From Haloactinomyces albus (GTDB lineage: Bacteria > Actinomycetota > Actinomycetes > Mycobacteriales > Pseudonocardiaceae): a DNA stretch of 64,000 nucleotides. This document shows, in pieces, positions 9,712 to 20,417 of the stretch; position 1 is the first letter of the stretch, and every line of letters starts with the position of its first letter. The notes beneath the pieces were generated by a model. That model made no database searches and was not told the DNA's origin. It saw only the letters and a program-made list of their open reading frames with translations. The stretch covers positions 2,976,001-3,040,000 of the forward strand of contig NZ_JAVDXW010000001.1 of assembly GCF_031458135.1 (NCBI RefSeq). Reading direction: 5' to 3'. Both the position numbers and the translations under genes were made by a program.

Positions 9712-9771
9712 ATTTCGCGAGAAATTGGTGTTCACCCGGGTGACGGCGTAACGGTGATTTTCTCGCGAAAT
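9712..9771. repeat. inverted repeat ATTTCGCGAGAAA / TTTCTCGCGAAAT
   Basis: A perfect 13-bp inverted repeat (9712-9724 and 9759-9771) surrounds a 34-nt loop that itself contains the palindrome TCACCCGGGTGA. It sits between ispE and the ABC-F gene, both plus strand. The core TTTCGCG(A/C)GAAA recurs at about 15.06 kb and 43.69 kb. It could terminate ispE or be a dispersed palindromic element. Confidence 0.6.
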
Positions 9772-9829
9772 TGGTCGAACACGTCGCTACACGCCCACGC
9801 TACGCAGTCAACGGAGTAACGAACACCTG

Positions 9830-11644
<1,815 letters not shown>

Positions 11645-11723
11645 GCGCGAAGCCCCCGGGAGAACTGCGACCGCAGGTGACGACGCGCCGCTGCGTCGAC
11701 TGTCGCGTGGATCACACCGGACG

Positions 11724-11729
11724 TAGGCT
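11724..11729 (+). promoter_or_regulatory. -10 hexamer for a leaderless acyl-AMP ligase mRNA
   Basis: TAGGCT is 7 nt before GTG 11737, identical in sequence and spacing to the element before metG. It supports GTG 11737 as the translational start of the ligase. Confidence 0.5.
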
Positions 11730-11736
11730 GCTCTGC

Positions 11737-13404
11737 GTGAGTCGGTTCATGAGCACGCTGGTGACATCGGCGGATGCGAACACGGGTGCGTCGGCACGAG
11801 GGATCACGACGGGCGAGCCCGAGCAGCCCCGTCGCCGGACCTGGGGCGAGATACATGCGGAGGCGCTGACGATCGCGGGTGCCCTGCGCGCTCCGGAAGA
11901 GGGAGCGGGAGTCGAGCCGGGTGCTGCGGTGGCGATCCTCGCCGCGGACCCCGCCCTGATCGCTCCCACCGTGCAGGCGGTGTGGCTGGCCGGTGGCAGT
12001 GTCACGATGCTGCATCAGCCGACCCCGCGCACGGACCTGGAGCACTGGGCGCAGGACACGATCCGGGTGCTCCGGATGATCGATGCGCGCCTGGTGTTGC
12101 TGGGGTCCCCGTTCGAGCAACTCGCCGATGTTCTCGCCCGGCACGCCATTCCCCACCGCGAACTGCCCGGGCTCGCGAGCATGGCAGAGCCCCTGACGGA
12201 ACCGGTCGACGTTGCCGAGGACGCGGCGGCGCTGCTCCAGCTCACCAGCGGTTCCTCCGCGGAGCCCAAGGCGGTCCGGATCACCCACGGCAATCTGTAC
12301 TCCAACATGCGGGCCATGGTCACCCGTGCCGAACTGGACCCGGACACTGATGTGCTCGTGTCGTGGTTGCCGCTGTTTCACGACATGGGCATGGTCGGGT
12401 GTCTGACCGTCCCGATGGCCATCGGTCTGGAGAGCGTGAAGGTCACGCCCGCCGATTTTCTCGCCCGGCCGTTGCTGTGGCCGGAACTGATCAGCCACTA
12501 CGGCGGTACGGTGACGGCCGCTCCGAACTTCGCTTACGCGATCGTGGGCAAGCGCATGGCCAGGGCCGACGACGGTGCTTTCGACCTGTCGAGTCTGCGG
12601 TTCGCGCTCAACGGTGCCGAACCCATCGACCCGCAGGCGGTGCGGACGTTCACCGACGCGGGTGCGCGATTCGGCATGCGCTCCGAATGCGTGGTGTGCG
12701 CGTTCGGGATGGCCGAGGTGACGCTGGCGGTTTCGTTCGCGCCACTGAACCGCGGTATCGAACTCGACACCGTCGATGCCGCGGAGTTGGAGAAGCGTCG
12801 GCGGGCGAAACCGGTCGATGCGGAATCGGCACACGCCCGACGCTTCGCAGTGCTCGGCCGCGCCCTACCGGGATTGGAGATCGAGGTCGTCGACGACTCC
12901 GGCAACACGCTCGGGCACCGGGAAGTCGGAAAACTGCGCGTCCGCGGGGACGCGGTGACGCCGGGATACCTGACCGTGGACGGACCGTTGCCCGCCCAGG
13001 ACGCCGCCGGGTGGCTGGACACCGGCGACGAGGGCTATCTGGCAGACGGCCGGGTGGTGATCTGCGGGCGACGCAAGGACGTCATCATCATGGGTGGACG
13101 CAACATCTACCCGGTCGATATCGAGCGCTCCGCGTGCGAAGTCGACGGTGTACGCGCAGGCAACGCGGCGGCGGTGCGTCAGGATCCGGGCAGCAGGCGG
13201 GAGCGCTTCGCCGTGGTGCTGGAGTCCGGAGTGGCCGGCGACGAGATGGCCGAGAAGGCGCTCGGCAAGGAGGTGGCGGCCCGTGTGGTCGACGCCGTCG
13301 GTGTGCGCCCTTCCGCCGTGGTCGTGGTCGAACCCGGCAGCCTGCCCAAGACTCCTTCCGGCAAGCTCAAGCGTGCCGCCACGGCCGAGCTCGTCCACGA
13401 GTGA
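11737..13404 (+). CDS. AMP-dependent acyl ligase (FAAL/Pks16-like)
   Basis: ANL-superfamily adenylating enzyme of 555 residues that activates a carboxylic (probably fatty) acid as acyl-AMP. Seen: the P-loop-like QLTSGSSAEPKAV, SWLPLFHDMGM, an adenylate-binding segment with ALNGAEP, the DTGDEGYL motif, GRRKDVIIMGGRNIYP and the C-terminal lysine in PSGKLKR. The motif SWLPLFHDMG is typical of fatty acyl-AMP ligases. Its position between ispE and pth matches M. tuberculosis pks16 (Rv1013). The gene is convergent with pth, 11 nt away. Substrate unknown. Confidence 0.88.
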   Translation: MSRFMSTLVTSADANTGASARGITTGEPEQPRRRTWGEIHAEALTIAGALRAPEEGAGVEPGAAVAILAADPALIAPTVQAVWLAGGSVTMLHQPTPRTDLEHWAQDTIRVLRMIDARLVLLGSPFEQLADVLARHAIPHRELPGLASMAEPLTEPVDVAEDAAALLQLTSGSSAEPKAVRITHGNLYSNMRAMVTRAELDPDTDVLVSWLPLFHDMGMVGCLTVPMAIGLESVKVTPADFLARPLLWPELISHYGGTVTAAPNFAYAIVGKRMARADDGAFDLSSLRFALNGAEPIDPQAVRTFTDAGARFGMRSECVVCAFGMAEVTLAVSFAPLNRGIELDTVDAAELEKRRRAKPVDAESAHARRFAVLGRALPGLEIEVVDDSGNTLGHREVGKLRVRGDAVTPGYLTVDGPLPAQDAAGWLDTGDEGYLADGRVVICGRRKDVIIMGGRNIYPVDIERSACEVDGVRAGNAAAVRQDPGSRRERFAVVLESGVAGDEMAEKALGKEVAARVVDAVGVRPSAVVVVEPGSLPKTPSGKLKRAATAELVHE

Positions 13405-13415
13405 CGAGCTCCGGG

Positions 13416-14009
13416 TCAGTGAAAGCGGTTCTGGGCTGCTTCGAGTCCCTCGGCGGCGAGGACTTCGACGACATCGGCGCAGTGATCCACGAAGTAGCCG
13501 AGTTCACGGCGTTCGCTGCCGGAGAAGTCCTTGAGCACGAAGTCGGCCGGATCCATCCGGCCCGGGGGACGGCCCACACCGAAACGCACCCGCAGATAGT
13601 CGCGGGTGCCGAGTGACTTCGTGATCGACCGGAGCCCGTTGTGCCCGTTCTCGCCGCCACCACGCTTGAGCCGCACCGTGCCGTACGGCAGGTCCAGCTC
13701 GTCGTGAATCACGATCACCGACTCGGCGGCGACCTTGTAGAACTTCGACACTCCGGCGACGGGACCACCGGAGAGATTCATCAGTGCACGAGGTTTGGCC
13801 AGCACCGCACGGACTCCGGCAAGTCGTCCCTCGACGACCTCGGTGCCGCTTTTGTGGGCCTTGAACTTCCCACCGGCGCGATCGGCGAGTTCGTCGGCGA
13901 CGAGGAATCCGATGTTGTGCCGGTTGCCCGCGTAACGCGGGCCGGGATTACCCAGCCCGACGATCAGCGCGAGGCCGTCGAGTGCTTTCTCCGCTCCGGA
14001 GGTGGTCAC
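13416..14009 (-). CDS. pth: peptidyl-tRNA hydrolase
   Basis: Cleaves peptidyl-tRNA released during aborted translation. Motifs: [20 protein letters not shown] containing the catalytic His of the NRHN segment, PRALMNLSG, and [13 protein letters not shown] followed by [11 protein letters not shown]. The start is set at GTG 14009 (197 residues) because GGGAG lies about 9 nt upstream and the product then matches the usual length; the open frame further upstream is not Pth-like. It is downstream of rplY with a gap of 112 nt, the common rplY-pth pairing. Confidence 0.95.
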   Translation of the reverse strand: MTTSGAEKALDGLALIVGLGNPGPRYAGNRHNIGFLVADELADRAGGKFKAHKSGTEVVEGRLAGVRAVLAKPRALMNLSGGPVAGVSKFYKVAAESVIVIHDELDLPYGTVRLKRGGGENGHNGLRSITKSLGTRDYLRVRFGVGRPPGRMDPADFVLKDFSGSERRELGYFVDHCADVVEVLAAEGLEAAQNRFH

Positions 14010-14121
14010 CAGGCAACGCTCCCGGTTCAACTCGAATGCCCGGAGCAGGCGGCGCGCCTGCTCTCGACCGCCTTGGGCGGAAGAGGCACGCGCGCCGCGG
14101 GCCGGGCCCGACGTCGTGGCC

Positions 14122-14757
14122 TCAGGCTTGCTCGCCTGCGGTCTCGTCCTCGGAGGCCTCCTCGACGACGCCCGCACCCTCGGTGTCGATGTCCGACTCC
14201 ATGTCGGACTCGCTGGGCGCCTCGGTCACGTTGACGACCAGCGCTTCCTCGCCGGTTTGCAGTGTGACACCGCGGGGCAGCGAGACCTCGGAGGCGTGGA
14301 TCATGGTGCCTGCCTCGGCACCGTCGATCGAGAGCTCGATCTGCTCGGGAATGTGCAGGGCCTCGGCTTCGAGCTGCAGCTCGTTGAGGTCCTGGGTGAC
14401 CAGGGTGCCGGGGGCGGCATCGCCGTTGATCACGATCGGCACGTTGACGGTGACCTTCTCGCCGCGCTTGACCAGCAGCAGGTCCACGTGCTCGACGTGG
14501 TTCTTGACCGGGTGAGCCGTAATGGTCTTGGTCAGTGCGAGCTCGCTGGCGGATCCGGCCACATCGAGGGTCAGCACCGCGTTGCGCCCGTTCTCGCGGA
14601 TGGCGCGGGCGAACTCCACTGCGGGCAGGGACAGATGCTTGGGGTCGGAACCGTGACCGTAGAGCACTGCGGGGATCTTGCCGGCACGGCGGGTGCGGCG
14701 GGCCGCACCTTTGCCGAACTCGGTGCGCGGTTCGACGGTGAGACGTACCTCGGACAC
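14122..14757 (-). CDS. rplY: 50S ribosomal protein L25/general stress protein Ctc
   Basis: Binds 5S rRNA. The 211-residue product is the long CTC form: an N-terminal L25 domain ([24 protein letters not shown]) followed by the TL5 beta domain and an acidic C-terminal tail rich in Glu and Asp. This is typical of actinobacterial L25. It precedes pth in the same transcription direction. Confidence 0.94.
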   Translation of the reverse strand: MSEVRLTVEPRTEFGKGAARRTRRAGKIPAVLYGHGSDPKHLSLPAVEFARAIRENGRNAVLTLDVAGSASELALTKTITAHPVKNHVEHVDLLLVKRGEKVTVNVPIVINGDAAPGTLVTQDLNELQLEAEALHIPEQIELSIDGAEAGTMIHASEVSLPRGVTLQTGEEALVVNVTEAPSESDMESDIDTEGAGVVEEASEDETAGEQA

Positions 14758-15150
14758 GGTGGTGCACTCCTATGGCGTCGGGCGAAACGTGAATCGGTCG
14801 CTGGCCTGCGGCGGCGGGGCGCGCGACTGGCGTCGGTCGGAACCGTGTGTGAACGCCCACCGGCGTCCGCGCTCGGACGGCGGTGGGTTCGATCAGCACG
14901 TCGGCGGCCACCAGCCGCCACGTCGATCACGCCGGGTGGTTCTCCCGGCCTCGCCGAGGCAACCCGAACAGTCTAATCGGCATCGTGGCGTGCCTGCGCA
15001 CCGGGGTGCCGGTATGCGCTGCCCGGTTGACCCTGTCCTCGGCCGGATTTTTGCAGTTTCGCGCGAAACTGCAAAAATCCGGCCGAGCTGTGCCGGGATG
15101 GCTGTGCCGTGCTCTTCCGCACAGTCCGCTCGACTATTAGTTTGATCACC
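14758..15150. other. divergent intergenic region rplY / Nramp
   Basis: 393 bp without a credible gene. It must hold the rplY promoter (minus strand) and the Nramp promoter (plus strand; TAGTTT at 15138-15143, 7 nt before the ATG). The main feature is a 50-bp perfect palindrome, listed separately. Confidence 0.6.
15038..15087. repeat. 50-bp perfect palindrome
   Basis: A perfect inverted repeat with 25-nt arms and no loop: each arm runs CTCGGCCGGATTTTTGCAG then TTTCGC, so the centre is TTTCGCGCGAAA. It stands in a divergent promoter region, 63 bp before the Nramp start, which is an odd place for a terminator. The same TGCAGTTTCGCGCGAAA arm recurs at 43678-43725. Confidence 0.85.
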
Positions 15151-16437
15151 ATGTCTGCCGATGTGACCTCCGAAGGTCCGGCCACCACGGGCTGGCGTGC
15201 CCGGCTCACCCAGATCGGTCCCGGTGTCATGGCGGCGGCCACCGGGGTGGGCGCGGGGGATCTGGTGGCCACGATGGTCGCCGGATCACGCTACGGTTAC
15301 ACGCTGTTCTGGGCCGTGGTCGTCGGAACGGTGTTCAAGCTCGCACTCGGCGAGGCCGTCGGCCGCTGGCACCTGAGTTCGGATCGCACGCTCCTGTCGG
15401 GTTGGCGCACGCTGGGGCGCTGGGCCACCGGCTACTTCGGTGTCTATGTCGTGCTTTGGGGATTCGTCTACGGTGCCACCGCCATGTCGGCTTCGGCGCT
15501 TCCGCTCAACGCGATGTTCCCCGCGTTGTCGGTGCGGTACTGGGCGATGCTGTGCGGTCTGGCGGGGCTGGCGCTGGTGTGGTTCGGGCGCTACGCCCTG
15601 CTCGAGAAGGTCATGACCGTGCTGATCGGGGTCATGTTCGTGACGGTCGTGGCCACGGCGATTCTCGTCGGCCCGAACCTCACGGCGCTGGGCGGCGGAT
15701 TGGTGCCGTCACTGCCGGACGGGTCGATCGTCTATGCGCTCGGGTTGATGGGCGGTGTTGGTGGCACGATCACGATGGCCGCATACGGGTACTGGACCTT
15801 CGCCAAGGGTTGGCGGTCGCCGAAGTGGCTGCCGTTCATGCGTACCGACAACGCGACCGGCTACCTCACCACGGGGATCTTCGTGGTCGCGATGCTCGTG
15901 ATCGGGTCCGAACTCCTGCTCGGGCGGCGGATCATCGAGGGCGACGAGGGCCTGCTGTACCTGGCCGACACACTGGCCGCCGACTATGGGCAGTGGGCGC
16001 GGATCCCGTTCCTGGTCGGTTTCCTCTCCGTGACGTTCACCTCGCTGATCGGGGTCTGGAACGGGGTGAGCCTGTTGTTCGCCGACTGGTGGCGAACGTG
16101 GCGCCTGCCCCGGGAGGCGAAGCCGGAGACAGCAGGTGACTACACCCACAAGGCCGGGGAGCGCAGCACCTCTTTCCGGCTCTACCTCCTGTGGCTGACG
16201 TTCCCGCCGATGGCGCTGCTGTTCCTGGACCGGCCGTTCCAGCTCACCATCATCTACGGGGTGCTGGGCGCGCTGTTCATGCCCTTCCTGGCCGGAACGT
16301 TGCTGGTGCTGCTGAACTCCCCGACGCTGATGCCCGCACAGCAACGTTCGCGGTGGCTGTCGAACACGGTGTTGGCGTTGTGCCTGGTGCTGTTCGTGAC
16401 GTTGGCGGTGAACGAGCTGGTGGGCCTGCTGACCTGA
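15151..16437 (+). CDS. Nramp-family divalent metal transporter
   Basis: Integral membrane protein of 428 residues with about 11 hydrophobic segments. The first helix holds GPGVMAAATGVGAGDLVATM, which resembles the Nramp helix 1 region but lacks the canonical DPGN metal-binding tetrad (GAGD is present instead). Such proteins belong to an Nramp-related clade; substrate Mn2+/Fe2+ or another cation cannot be assigned. ATG 15151 has TAGTTT 7 nt upstream and is likely leaderless. It is convergent with a hydrolase gene. Confidence 0.8.
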   Translation: MSADVTSEGPATTGWRARLTQIGPGVMAAATGVGAGDLVATMVAGSRYGYTLFWAVVVGTVFKLALGEAVGRWHLSSDRTLLSGWRTLGRWATGYFGVYVVLWGFVYGATAMSASALPLNAMFPALSVRYWAMLCGLAGLALVWFGRYALLEKVMTVLIGVMFVTVVATAILVGPNLTALGGGLVPSLPDGSIVYALGLMGGVGGTITMAAYGYWTFAKGWRSPKWLPFMRTDNATGYLTTGIFVVAMLVIGSELLLGRRIIEGDEGLLYLADTLAADYGQWARIPFLVGFLSVTFTSLIGVWNGVSLLFADWWRTWRLPREAKPETAGDYTHKAGERSTSFRLYLLWLTFPPMALLFLDRPFQLTIIYGVLGALFMPFLAGTLLVLLNSPTLMPAQQRSRWLSNTVLALCLVLFVTLAVNELVGLLT

Positions 16438-16476
16438 GGCGACAGAGCACAGCGGCAGGGGAGCGCGGCCGGTTGG

Positions 16477-17409
16477 TCACGACTCCTGTCGCGGGCTGTC
16501 GCCGAGATGTCGTTGGCCGTCACCGACGCGGTCGATGTGCCGGGCGGTGTAGTCGGCAACGACCCCCGGTCGACCACGGGGAATCCAGTGTCCCCCCGCG
16601 ACAGTGCGCACCCGCAGCTCATCGACCCAGCACGAGATCCCGGTCTGTAGCGGCACGGAGACGAACACATCCCCGGTCGGAGCCAGTACCTGCACCGGCA
16701 CGCTCGTCGATCGATGCTGCGGTGCGGTGAATCGTCCGCGCATGTTGGCCCGATACAGCTTGAGACCGTGCAGCAGATCCGGTAACCGCCGGTGGGGCCG
16801 TACCGGTTTCTCGTCTCCGGCAAGGCCCAGGTGTTCCAGCCGGTCCAGCATCCGGCGACCGAAGCCGGTGCGCCACAGCAGCTCGGGCAACGGTGCGAGG
16901 TGGAAAAACCCGATGTAGCCGGAACGCACCAATTGGCTCAGCAACTCACGCAGCGCGCGGGGATGTGGCCGCAGCCGGGAGCGCATCCAGTGCGCGGCAT
17001 GGTCCAGGCAAGGGCCGGAAATCGACGTGTAGGAGGCGATACGCGCCGAGAGCCCGCCGGTTACCGCGTGCCAGGACTGAATGGAGCCCCAGTCGTGGGC
17101 GAGCAGATGTACCGGGTATCGCGGACTCACCGCGTCGATCACGGCGCCGAGGTCCGCGGCGAGCCGGTCGAGTTGATATGCCCGGAGACCACGGGGTTTG
17201 GCGGACTCGCCTGCTCCCCGGACGTCGTAGCGCACGACGTGGAAGCGCTCGGACAGGTGCCCGGCCACGTCCTCCCAGATCGAACTGTTGTCCGGATAGC
17301 CGTGCACACACACCACTGTCGGCCGGTCCGGATCGCCGCTCTCGCGCACCGCCAGCGACAACCCGTCGCCGGTGGTTACCCACCTGTTGATTCCCCGTCT
17401 GTCATACAT
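16477..17409 (-). CDS. alpha/beta hydrolase, epoxide hydrolase-like
   Basis: 310-residue alpha/beta-fold hydrolase. The oxyanion motif VHGYPDNSSIWEDV is followed by the nucleophile elbow LLAHDWGSIQSW, where Asp in HDWG replaces the usual Ser; this Asp nucleophile is characteristic of epoxide hydrolases and haloalkane dehalogenases. The catalytic His is probably in VAGGHWIPRGRP near the C-terminus. Substrate unknown. It lies alone between the Nramp gene and the prs terminator. Confidence 0.82.
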   Translation of the reverse strand: MYDRRGINRWVTTGDGLSLAVRESGDPDRPTVVCVHGYPDNSSIWEDVAGHLSERFHVVRYDVRGAGESAKPRGLRAYQLDRLAADLGAVIDAVSPRYPVHLLAHDWGSIQSWHAVTGGLSARIASYTSISGPCLDHAAHWMRSRLRPHPRALRELLSQLVRSGYIGFFHLAPLPELLWRTGFGRRMLDRLEHLGLAGDEKPVRPHRRLPDLLHGLKLYRANMRGRFTAPQHRSTSVPVQVLAPTGDVFVSVPLQTGISCWVDELRVRTVAGGHWIPRGRPGVVADYTARHIDRVGDGQRHLGDSPRQES

Positions 17410-17434
17410 GCGGCCATGCTAGAGACGGACAAAA

Positions 17435-17480
17435 ACCGGCGACGCCTCCCCGGTCTCCCCGGTGGGGAGGCGTCGCCGGT
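17435..17480 (-). terminator. intrinsic terminator of glmU-prs
   Basis: A perfect 17-bp stem (17435-17451 with 17464-17480) and 12-nt loop. On the minus strand the stem is followed by a run of five T, a textbook intrinsic terminator placed 21 nt after the prs stop codon. Confidence 0.92.
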
Positions 17481-17501
17481 GTCGGTGATGCTCTCGCCGC
17501 T

Positions 17502-18482
17502 TCAGGCGTGGCCGTTGAACAGGCTGGTCACCGAGCCATCCTCGAAGACCTCCTGGATGGCCCGTGCCACCAGTGGGGCCACCGAAAGCACCGTGAGCTT
17601 GTCGAACTTCTTGTCCTCGGGGATCGGCAGGGTGTTGGTCAGCACGACCTCCTTGGCACCGCAGGAGGACAGCCGTTCGACCGCCGGGCCGGAGAGCACC
17701 GCGTGGGTGGAGGCGATGATGACGTCCTTCGCACCGGCCTCCAGCAATTGTTCGGTGGCCTTGGTGATCGTGCCGCCGGTGTCGATCATGTCGTCGACCA
17801 GCACGCACAGTCGTCCTTCGACGTCACCGACGACGCGGTTGGCCACGACCTGATTGGGCTTGCTGGGATCGCGGGTCTTGTGGATGAACGCCAGCGGGGT
17901 CCCCCCGAGATTGTCGGCCCACTTCTCGGCGACACGCACCCGGCCGGAGTCCGGCGAGACCACTGTGATCGCCTCGTCGGTGTAGGTGTCGCGAACGTAG
18001 TCCGACAGCACGGTCTGGGCAAGCAGGTGGTCGACGGGTCCGTCGAAGAAGCCCTGAATCTGGTCCGTGTGCAGGTCGATCGTCAGGATCCGGTCCGCAC
18101 CGGCGGTCTTGAACAGGTCCGCCATCAGTCGTGCCGAGATCGGCTCGCGACCCTTGTGCTTCTTGTCCTGGCGGGCGTACCCGTAGAACGGCATGACCAC
18201 GGTGATGCGCTTGGCGCTGCCGCGCTTGAGGGCATCCACCATGACCAGCTGTTCCATGATCGCATCGTTGAGCGGGTGGCTGTGGGCCTGGATGACGAAC
18301 ACATCGCAGCCGCGGACCGACTCGTCATACCGGACGAAGATCTCACCGTTGGCGAACTCGTAGGCGGCCTGCGGCGTGACGGTCACGTCGAGCTGCTTGG
18401 CCACCTCCTCGGCAAGTTCCGGGTGGCTGCGGCCGGAGACAAGCTTCAGGCTCTTCTTCGGAGTCGCAGACATGGCACTCAC
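17502..18482 (-). CDS. prs: ribose-phosphate pyrophosphokinase
   Basis: Makes PRPP from ribose 5-phosphate and ATP for nucleotide, His and Trp synthesis. Motifs: FANGEIFVRYDESVRG, the catalytic segment PFYGYARQDKKHKGREP, IDLHTDQIQGFF and the PRPP-binding loop CVLVDDMIDTGGT. GTG 18482 (GGGAGG about 10 nt upstream) gives 326 residues; ATG 18473 is an alternative three codons later. It is transcribed with glmU 28 nt upstream, the conserved actinobacterial glmU-prs pair, and ends at a strong terminator. Confidence 0.96.
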   Translation of the reverse strand: MSAMSATPKKSLKLVSGRSHPELAEEVAKQLDVTVTPQAAYEFANGEIFVRYDESVRGCDVFVIQAHSHPLNDAIMEQLVMVDALKRGSAKRITVVMPFYGYARQDKKHKGREPISARLMADLFKTAGADRILTIDLHTDQIQGFFDGPVDHLLAQTVLSDYVRDTYTDEAITVVSPDSGRVRVAEKWADNLGGTPLAFIHKTRDPSKPNQVVANRVVGDVEGRLCVLVDDMIDTGGTITKATEQLLEAGAKDVIIASTHAVLSGPAVERLSSCGAKEVVLTNTLPIPEDKKFDKLTVLSVAPLVARAIQEVFEDGSVTSLFNGHA

Positions 18483-18510
18483 GGTTATCGTCCCTCCCGG
18501 TCGTCGCCCG

Positions 18511-20034
18511 TCACGAGGCGTCACTCGTCGGATCGGTCGTTGTTTCTCGGTCCGCCAGCGCGCGCTGTGCGGCCTGGTCGGCGGTGGTGCCGGGTCGGCG
18601 CTTGGCCACCCAGCCCTCGATGTTGCGTTGTTTCCCTCGTGCGACCGCCATAGCGCCCGGTGGGACATCCTCGGTGATGACCGAACCCGCAGCGGTGTAA
18701 GCGCCGTCGTCCACGTGCACCGGGGCGACGAACATGTTGTCCGCGCCGGTGCGGGAATGGGACCCGATCACCGTGTGGTGTTTGGCGACACCGTCGTAGT
18801 TGACGAAGACCGTCGCGGCACCGATGTTGGTGTGCTCGCCGATCGTCGCGTCTCCGACGTAACTCAGGTGGGGGACCTTGCTGCCCGGGCCGATCTCGGC
18901 GCTTTTGACTTCGACGAAGGTCCCCACCTTGGCGTCGGTATCGAGACGGGTACCGGAACGCAGGAACGCGAACGGGCCGACCGATGCACCGGGGCCGACC
19001 TCGGCCTGCTCGCCCTGGGTTCGCACCACGGTGGCTCCCCCTCCGACGGTACAGGCCGTCAGAGTGGTTTCGGGGCCGATGGTGGCCCCGGCACCGACGG
19101 TGGTTCCGGCGCGGAGCTGCACGCTCGGCTCCAGGACCACGTCCTGGTCGAGTTCGACGTCGCAGTCCAGCCATGCCGAGTTCGGGTCCGTGACCGTGAC
19201 GCCCTGGCGCATCCAGTGCAGCAGTAGCCTGCGATTGAGCTCCGCTCCCAGCTTGGCCAGCTGTACGCGGTCGTTGATGCCTTCCACGAGCCACGTATCG
19301 GCACATACCAGGGTACCTGCCCGAAGGCCGTCCTGGCGGGCGATCGAAACCAGGTCGGTGAGGTACAACTCGCCCTGGGCGTTGCCGGTGGAAAGCCGGT
19401 TCAGTGCGTCCCCGAGGAAGGCCGCGTCGAACGCGTACACCCCGGAATTGATCTCCTGGATCGCTGCCTGCTCGGACGTGGCGTCCTTCTGCTCCACGAT
19501 GCCGGTGACGTCACCACCCGTGTCGCGTACCATCCGCCCGTACCCGGTCGGGTCCTCGACCACTGCGGACAGGACGGTGACCGCGTTGCCGGAGTCCCGG
19601 TGCTCGGTCAGCAGGCCACGCAGTGTGTCGGCGTCGAGCAGTGGGACATCGCCGTAGGTCACCAGCACCGTGCCTGCAGTACCCGCTCCGGAACGGGCGA
19701 GCTGTGCCATTCCACAGGACACCGCATGGCCGGTGCCGAGCTGCTGCTCCTGGACCACGGTACTGATCGTGCGATCGAGCCTGTCCGCCAGTTCCGTGAG
19801 GTGCTCGCCGACGGCCTGCCTGCCGTGTCCGATCACGACGGTCAGGTCCTCGGGTGCGATTCCGGCGGCGGCGCGGACGGCGTGCTCGATCAGCGGCCTG
19901 CCGGAGAGCCGGTGCAGCACCTTCGGTGTCGCCGATCGCATGCGAGTGCCCTCGCCCGCGGCCAGCACGATGGTGCTGACGGAGCCGGAGGACACGCCGT
20001 CCGAAGGCGGCCGGGCGGTTGCGCCCTCGAGCAT
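18511..20034 (-). CDS. glmU: bifunctional UDP-N-acetylglucosamine pyrophosphorylase / glucosamine-1-phosphate N-acetyltransferase
   Basis: Makes UDP-GlcNAc for peptidoglycan. The N-terminal uridyltransferase begins STIVLAAGEGTRMRS and includes VTYGDVPLLD; the C-terminal half is a left-handed beta helix acetyltransferase with repeated hexapeptides (for example VPHLSYVGDATIGEHTNIGA). 507 residues, with a C-terminal disordered tail. The ATG at 20034 has GGGAG 7 nt upstream. It is the first gene of the glmU-prs operon. Confidence 0.96.
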   Translation of the reverse strand: MLEGATARPPSDGVSSGSVSTIVLAAGEGTRMRSATPKVLHRLSGRPLIEHAVRAAAGIAPEDLTVVIGHGRQAVGEHLTELADRLDRTISTVVQEQQLGTGHAVSCGMAQLARSGAGTAGTVLVTYGDVPLLDADTLRGLLTEHRDSGNAVTVLSAVVEDPTGYGRMVRDTGGDVTGIVEQKDATSEQAAIQEINSGVYAFDAAFLGDALNRLSTGNAQGELYLTDLVSIARQDGLRAGTLVCADTWLVEGINDRVQLAKLGAELNRRLLLHWMRQGVTVTDPNSAWLDCDVELDQDVVLEPSVQLRAGTTVGAGATIGPETTLTACTVGGGATVVRTQGEQAEVGPGASVGPFAFLRSGTRLDTDAKVGTFVEVKSAEIGPGSKVPHLSYVGDATIGEHTNIGAATVFVNYDGVAKHHTVIGSHSRTGADNMFVAPVHVDDGAYTAAGSVITEDVPPGAMAVARGKQRNIEGWVAKRRPGTTADQAAQRALADRETTTDPTSDAS

Positions 20035-20417
20035 CGATGCTCTCCCTCGGTATCGAGCGGGTTCGACGCCGGATCACCGGTCCACTCGTCCGGAGCTCGC
20101 CATGCTCTCGCTCAGTGGGTGAGGCGCTGGGAGTCAACCCGGTGGCTACCGGTAACCGTGCATCCGATCGGGTGAAGGGTAACCGGCCGGACGAAGCGGG
20201 GAACCGGTGCCCCGTCGGTCCGATGAGCCGCGTCTCGGTGGTCACAATGGTACCGGGCATCTCGGAAGGTCGCTGTCGGATGCCGACAGCCGACCAGCAC
20301 AGGTTGATTTCGCGTGGTCGTGTGGAATCGCAGGCACGGCACTTCCGTGCCGTGAGCCGGGACCGGGCTCAGCCGTGCCGGGGCGGGTGCAGGCACCGAA
20401 TCCGCCGCCTCCCCGCT
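20035..20417. other. gap between glmU and the GGDEF gene
   Basis: 383 bp with no convincing gene. It carries the glmU promoter on the minus strand (TACCAT near 20250 is a weak -10 candidate) and the hairpin that ends the GGDEF gene. Otherwise I see nothing distinctive. Confidence 0.5.
20335..20354 (-). terminator. hairpin downstream of the GGDEF gene
   Basis: CACGGCAC, loop TTCC, GTGCCGTG: a perfect 8-bp stem with tetraloop 64 nt after the GGDEF stop codon. It has no T tract, so it is only a probable terminator. Confidence 0.5.
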
